A stretch of 15,148 bases of DNA, taken from contig JABDQZ010000053.1 in NCBI GenBank assembly GCA_013041975.1, positions 1 through 15,148 of the forward strand. The letters are read 5' to 3'. The notes below the pieces were generated by a model that was not told the origin of the DNA, did not search any database, and saw nothing but the letters and a program-made list of their open reading frames with translations. Numbering within the stretch: the stretch's first letter is position 1; each line of letters starts with the position of its first letter. This DNA is from Gammaproteobacteria bacterium (lineage in GTDB: Bacteria > Pseudomonadota > Gammaproteobacteria > Chromatiales > Chromatiaceae). The position numbers were made by a program, and so were the translations under genes. Shown in pieces: positions 12,989 through 15,148 of this stretch.

Positions 12989-14194
12989 ATGACTGAAACT
13001 GATATCAAACAAAGCCTTGAGCTGATTTCGCGTGGTGTAGATGAAATTCTGATCGAGGAAGCATTGATCAAAAAGCTCAAGCAGGGCAGGCCGTTGAGAA
13101 TCAAGGCTGGTTTTGATCCTACTGCACCAGACCTTCATCTGGGGCACACAGTTCTGGTCAATAAACTCAAACAGTTTCAGGACCTCGGGCATGAGGTAAT
13201 GTTTCTGGTGGGCGACTTTACGGCGATGATCGGTGATCCGACCGGCAAAAGCGCTACCCGCCCTCCATTGACTCGTGATGAAGTCATGGAAAATGCCAAA
13301 ACCTACGAACACCAGGTATTCAAGATTCTGGATGCGCAGAAAACCACGGTATTTTTCAATTCATCCTGGATGGGCGAAATGAATGCCTCAGACATGATTC
13401 AGCTGGCAGCAAAACACACAGTGGCGCGAATGCTGGAACGTGATGACTTCAGTAAACGCTATAAAGGTGGTCAGTCAATATCCGTGCATGAATTTCTGTA
13501 TCCACTCGTTCAGGGGTATGACTCGGTTGCCATGAAGGCCGATGTAGAGCTTGGTGGTACGGATCAGAAATTCAATCTGCTGGTTGGTCGGCAGTTACAG
13601 GAGGCCTACGGGCAGGAGCCGCAGATTGCGATCACCATGCCAATTCTTGAAGGCTTGGATGGTGTGCAGAAAATGTCCAAGTCTCTTAATAACTATATCG
13701 GCATCACCGATACACCGGATGAGATGTTCGGCAAGATCATGTCAGTATCAGATGAACTGATGTGGCGATATTTTGAATTGCTCAGTTTCAGACCCATGTC
13801 TGAAATAAATGATTTCAGGAAACAAGTAGAAGAAGGAGCTAACCCGAGGGATATCAAGTTTCTGCTTGCAAAAGAATTGATCGGGCGGTTTCACAGTGCT
13901 GCTGAAGCAGATCAGGCTCAAAACAATTTCATCGCGAGGTTTCAGAAAGGTGCGATGCCGGATGAAATACCGGAAGTGGAGCTTGATGTCGAAGAGGGCG
14001 AGCTGGGTATTGCAGCCTTGTTGAATGGTGCAGGACTGGTGTCCAGTAACGGGGAAGGATTTCGTATGATCAAACAGGGAGCTGTAAAGATTGACGGAGA
14101 GAAGGTTTCTGACAAGAACCTGAGACTGCCTTCAGGATTCGAGGGCGTTGTGCAGGTAGGTAAAAGAAAATTTGCCCGGGTGAAGTTAAGTTAA
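12989..14194 (+). CDS. tyrS: Tyrosyl-tRNA synthetase (type 2)
   Basis: TyrS charges tRNA-Tyr with tyrosine. The 401-residue class I enzyme has the HIGH-like HLGH (50-53) after GFDPTAPDL, a type-2 GDPTGKSATRPPL stretch (82-94), GYDSVAMKADVELGGTDQKFN (177-197) that binds tyrosine, KMSKS at 228-232, and an S4 RNA-binding domain at the C-terminus (~335-401). Length and the missing long insertion place it in the TyrRS type 2 group rather than the E. coli TyrS-like form. The ATG at 12989 has only a weak Shine-Dalgarno. It diverges from the M23 gene and is followed by the rRNA promoter region, as I recall for Pseudomonas. Confidence 0.98.
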   Translation: MTETDIKQSLELISRGVDEILIEEALIKKLKQGRPLRIKAGFDPTAPDLHLGHTVLVNKLKQFQDLGHEVMFLVGDFTAMIGDPTGKSATRPPLTRDEVMENAKTYEHQVFKILDAQKTTVFFNSSWMGEMNASDMIQLAAKHTVARMLERDDFSKRYKGGQSISVHEFLYPLVQGYDSVAMKADVELGGTDQKFNLLVGRQLQEAYGQEPQIAITMPILEGLDGVQKMSKSLNNYIGITDTPDEMFGKIMSVSDELMWRYFELLSFRPMSEINDFRKQVEEGANPRDIKFLLAKELIGRFHSAAEADQAQNNFIARFQKGAMPDEIPEVELDVEEGELGIAALLNGAGLVSSNGEGFRMIKQGAVKIDGEKVSDKNLRLPSGFEGVVQVGKRKFARVKLS

Positions 14195-14333
14195 TCTTCC
14201 GTTTTAAGTGGGTAATTTTAATTGAGACGATAAATTACAGGGTAAAACGAGATTCAGGCTGCTTTGATGGCTTGAAATAGTGAAGGTTAAATAGCGTGTT
14301 AAAAACTTTTTTTAAAAAAAGTGGAATTATTTG
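14195..14333 (+). other. Non-coding gap between tyrS and rRNA promoter
   Basis: No gene or tRNA is visible. It has no clear GC-rich intrinsic terminator for tyrS; only a weak 7-bp A/T stem (14212-14218 with 14232-14238) is present, and then the A/T-rich upstream region of the rRNA promoter. tyrS transcripts may end by Rho or run into the rRNA operon. Confidence 0.5.
14305..14322. repeat. 18-bp perfect A/T palindrome in the UP-element position
   Basis: ACTTTTTTTAAAAAAAGT is a perfect palindrome (T7A7 flanked by AC/GT). It lies about -63 to -46 from the expected start of rRNA transcription, where alpha-subunit UP elements sit. It would raise promoter strength; a bent or protein-bound site is possible. 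Confidence 0.8.
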
Positions 14334-14361
14334 TTGACGCAAAAAAATACATCCCTATAAT
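14334..14361 (+). promoter_or_regulatory. rRNA operon promoter P1
   Basis: TTGACG (14334-14339) and consensus TATAAT (14356-14361) are 16 nt apart. The discriminator after the -10 is GC-rich (GCGCCGCTCC), as is usual for rRNA promoters under stringent control. An A/T-rich UP region lies just upstream. Predicted start ~14368, giving a leader of ~370 nt before 16S. Confidence 0.85.
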
Positions 14362-14504
14362 GCGCCGCTCCTGAGACATTGGGGCAGCCGAAATCGAAAG
14401 ACCAACGGCAAGTAAACAGCCCTCGATAAATTAGAAATAATTGAAGTCACAGGTCGTAAATAAATAGCTTATTTGCGGTACCGAAAATAAATTTGAAAAA
14501 ATTG

Positions 14505-14533
14505 TTGACGGTGCAAAAAAAGACGTTTAAAGT
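14505..14533 (+). promoter_or_regulatory. Candidate second rRNA promoter P2
   Basis: A second TTGACG (14505-14510) is followed after 17 nt by TAAAGT (14528-14533, 4 of 6 to TATAAT). It has the same -35 as P1 and an A/T-rich upstream region, but a poor -10. An 8-bp inverted repeat (AAAGACGT 14519-14526, ACGTCTTT 14537-14544) flanks the -10. Confidence 0.4.
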
Positions 14534-14544
14534 TGTACGTCTTT

Positions 14545-14606
14545 GTCGCTGCAAAAACAGCGACACGCTCTTTAAAAATTTAATCAAGTAATTTGTGTGG
14601 GTGCTC
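14545..14606 (+). promoter_or_regulatory. rRNA antitermination signals: boxB-like stem, boxA and boxC
   Basis: In order: a perfect 7-bp stem GTCGCTG / CAGCGAC (14545-14551 and 14558-14564, 6-nt loop) as boxB; GCTCTTTAA (14567-14575) as boxA, matching E. coli TGCTCTTTAACA; and TTGTGTGGGTGCTC (14593-14606) as boxC. This is the E. coli rrn leader order, bound by NusB/NusE at boxA to make transcription of the rRNA resistant to Rho. Confidence 0.85.
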
Positions 14607-14707
14607 CGTTGATAGTTGGCGATAGCCAATAAAGAATATCGACGAAGCAAACATAAAAGTTTTAGTTAATTCCAAAATTTTAGTTAGTGTAGTCGAGCAA
14701 GGATTTT

Positions 14708-14725
14708 GTCCCTCCTAAAAGGGAC
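14708..14725 (+). ncRNA. Leader hairpin just before 16S rRNA
   Basis: A 6-bp stem GTCCCT / AGGGAC (14708-14713 and 14720-14725) with a 6-nt loop lies ~11 nt before mature 16S. It could be a folding or processing element of the precursor; RNase III partner sequences would lie after 16S, off-window. Confidence 0.5.
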
Positions 14726-14736
14726 AGTTCAAACTT

Positions 14737-15148
<412 letters not shown>

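Noticed and set aside
12871..13104. Extension of the M23 peptidase
   Set aside because: It overlaps the divergent tyrS 5' end and promoter region; the basic-then-hydrophobic start at 12870 fits a membrane-anchored M23 protein.

Overview
The window is a conserved chromosomal region of a gammaproteobacterium. The first ~410 nt of a 16S rRNA gene at the right end read as gammaproteobacterial. The gene order argC, DUF6776 gene, bactofilin, erpA, anmK, M23 peptidase, tyrS, rRNA operon also matches the order I recall from Pseudomonas (P. aeruginosa PA0662-PA0668 followed by an rrn operon), where hemJ also lies next to argC. I cannot name the genus. There is no phage, plasmid, insertion sequence, CRISPR or defence gene. 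Nearly everything is housekeeping, and the interest is in the intergenic DNA and a few family variants.

Layout. (1) 1-779: 3' part of an HD-GYP cyclic-di-GMP phosphodiesterase gene, cut by the window edge. (2) 4085-780, minus strand: a tight thiD-thiE-hemL-dedA run (thiamine phosphate synthesis, 5-aminolevulinate synthesis, DedA membrane protein). (3) 4110-5359, plus strand: rubredoxin, a DUF5063 protein and an IscA-like iron-sulfur carrier with an unusual cysteine tail. (4) 5399-5505: a nested inverted-repeat element with perfect 26-bp arms, ending 14 bp before a small DUF2788 membrane protein gene. (5) 7393-5746, minus strand: DUF4126 membrane protein, TlpA-like lipoprotein thioredoxin and HemJ. 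(6) 7550-10151, plus strand: argC, DUF6776 coiled-coil membrane protein, bactofilin and erpA, ending at a perfect 21-bp bidirectional terminator. (7) 12870-10251, minus strand: M23 peptidase and anmK, overlapping by 8 nt. (8) 12989-14194: tyrS. (9) 14195-15148: rRNA promoter, leader with boxB/boxA/boxC antitermination signals, and the 5' part of 16S rRNA.

Functional themes. Haem synthesis appears at an early step (HemL) and a late step (HemJ). Iron-sulfur and redox functions recur: rubredoxin, two A-type carriers and a TlpA thioredoxin. Cell-wall functions cluster on the right: bactofilin scaffold, AnmK for anhydro-MurNAc recycling, and an M23 endopeptidase. The best candidates for something under-described are the nested inverted repeat at 5399-5505, the CxxC-tailed IscA-like protein, an IscR-like site overlapping a predicted erpA promoter, and an 18-bp A/T palindrome in the UP-element position of the rRNA promoter.
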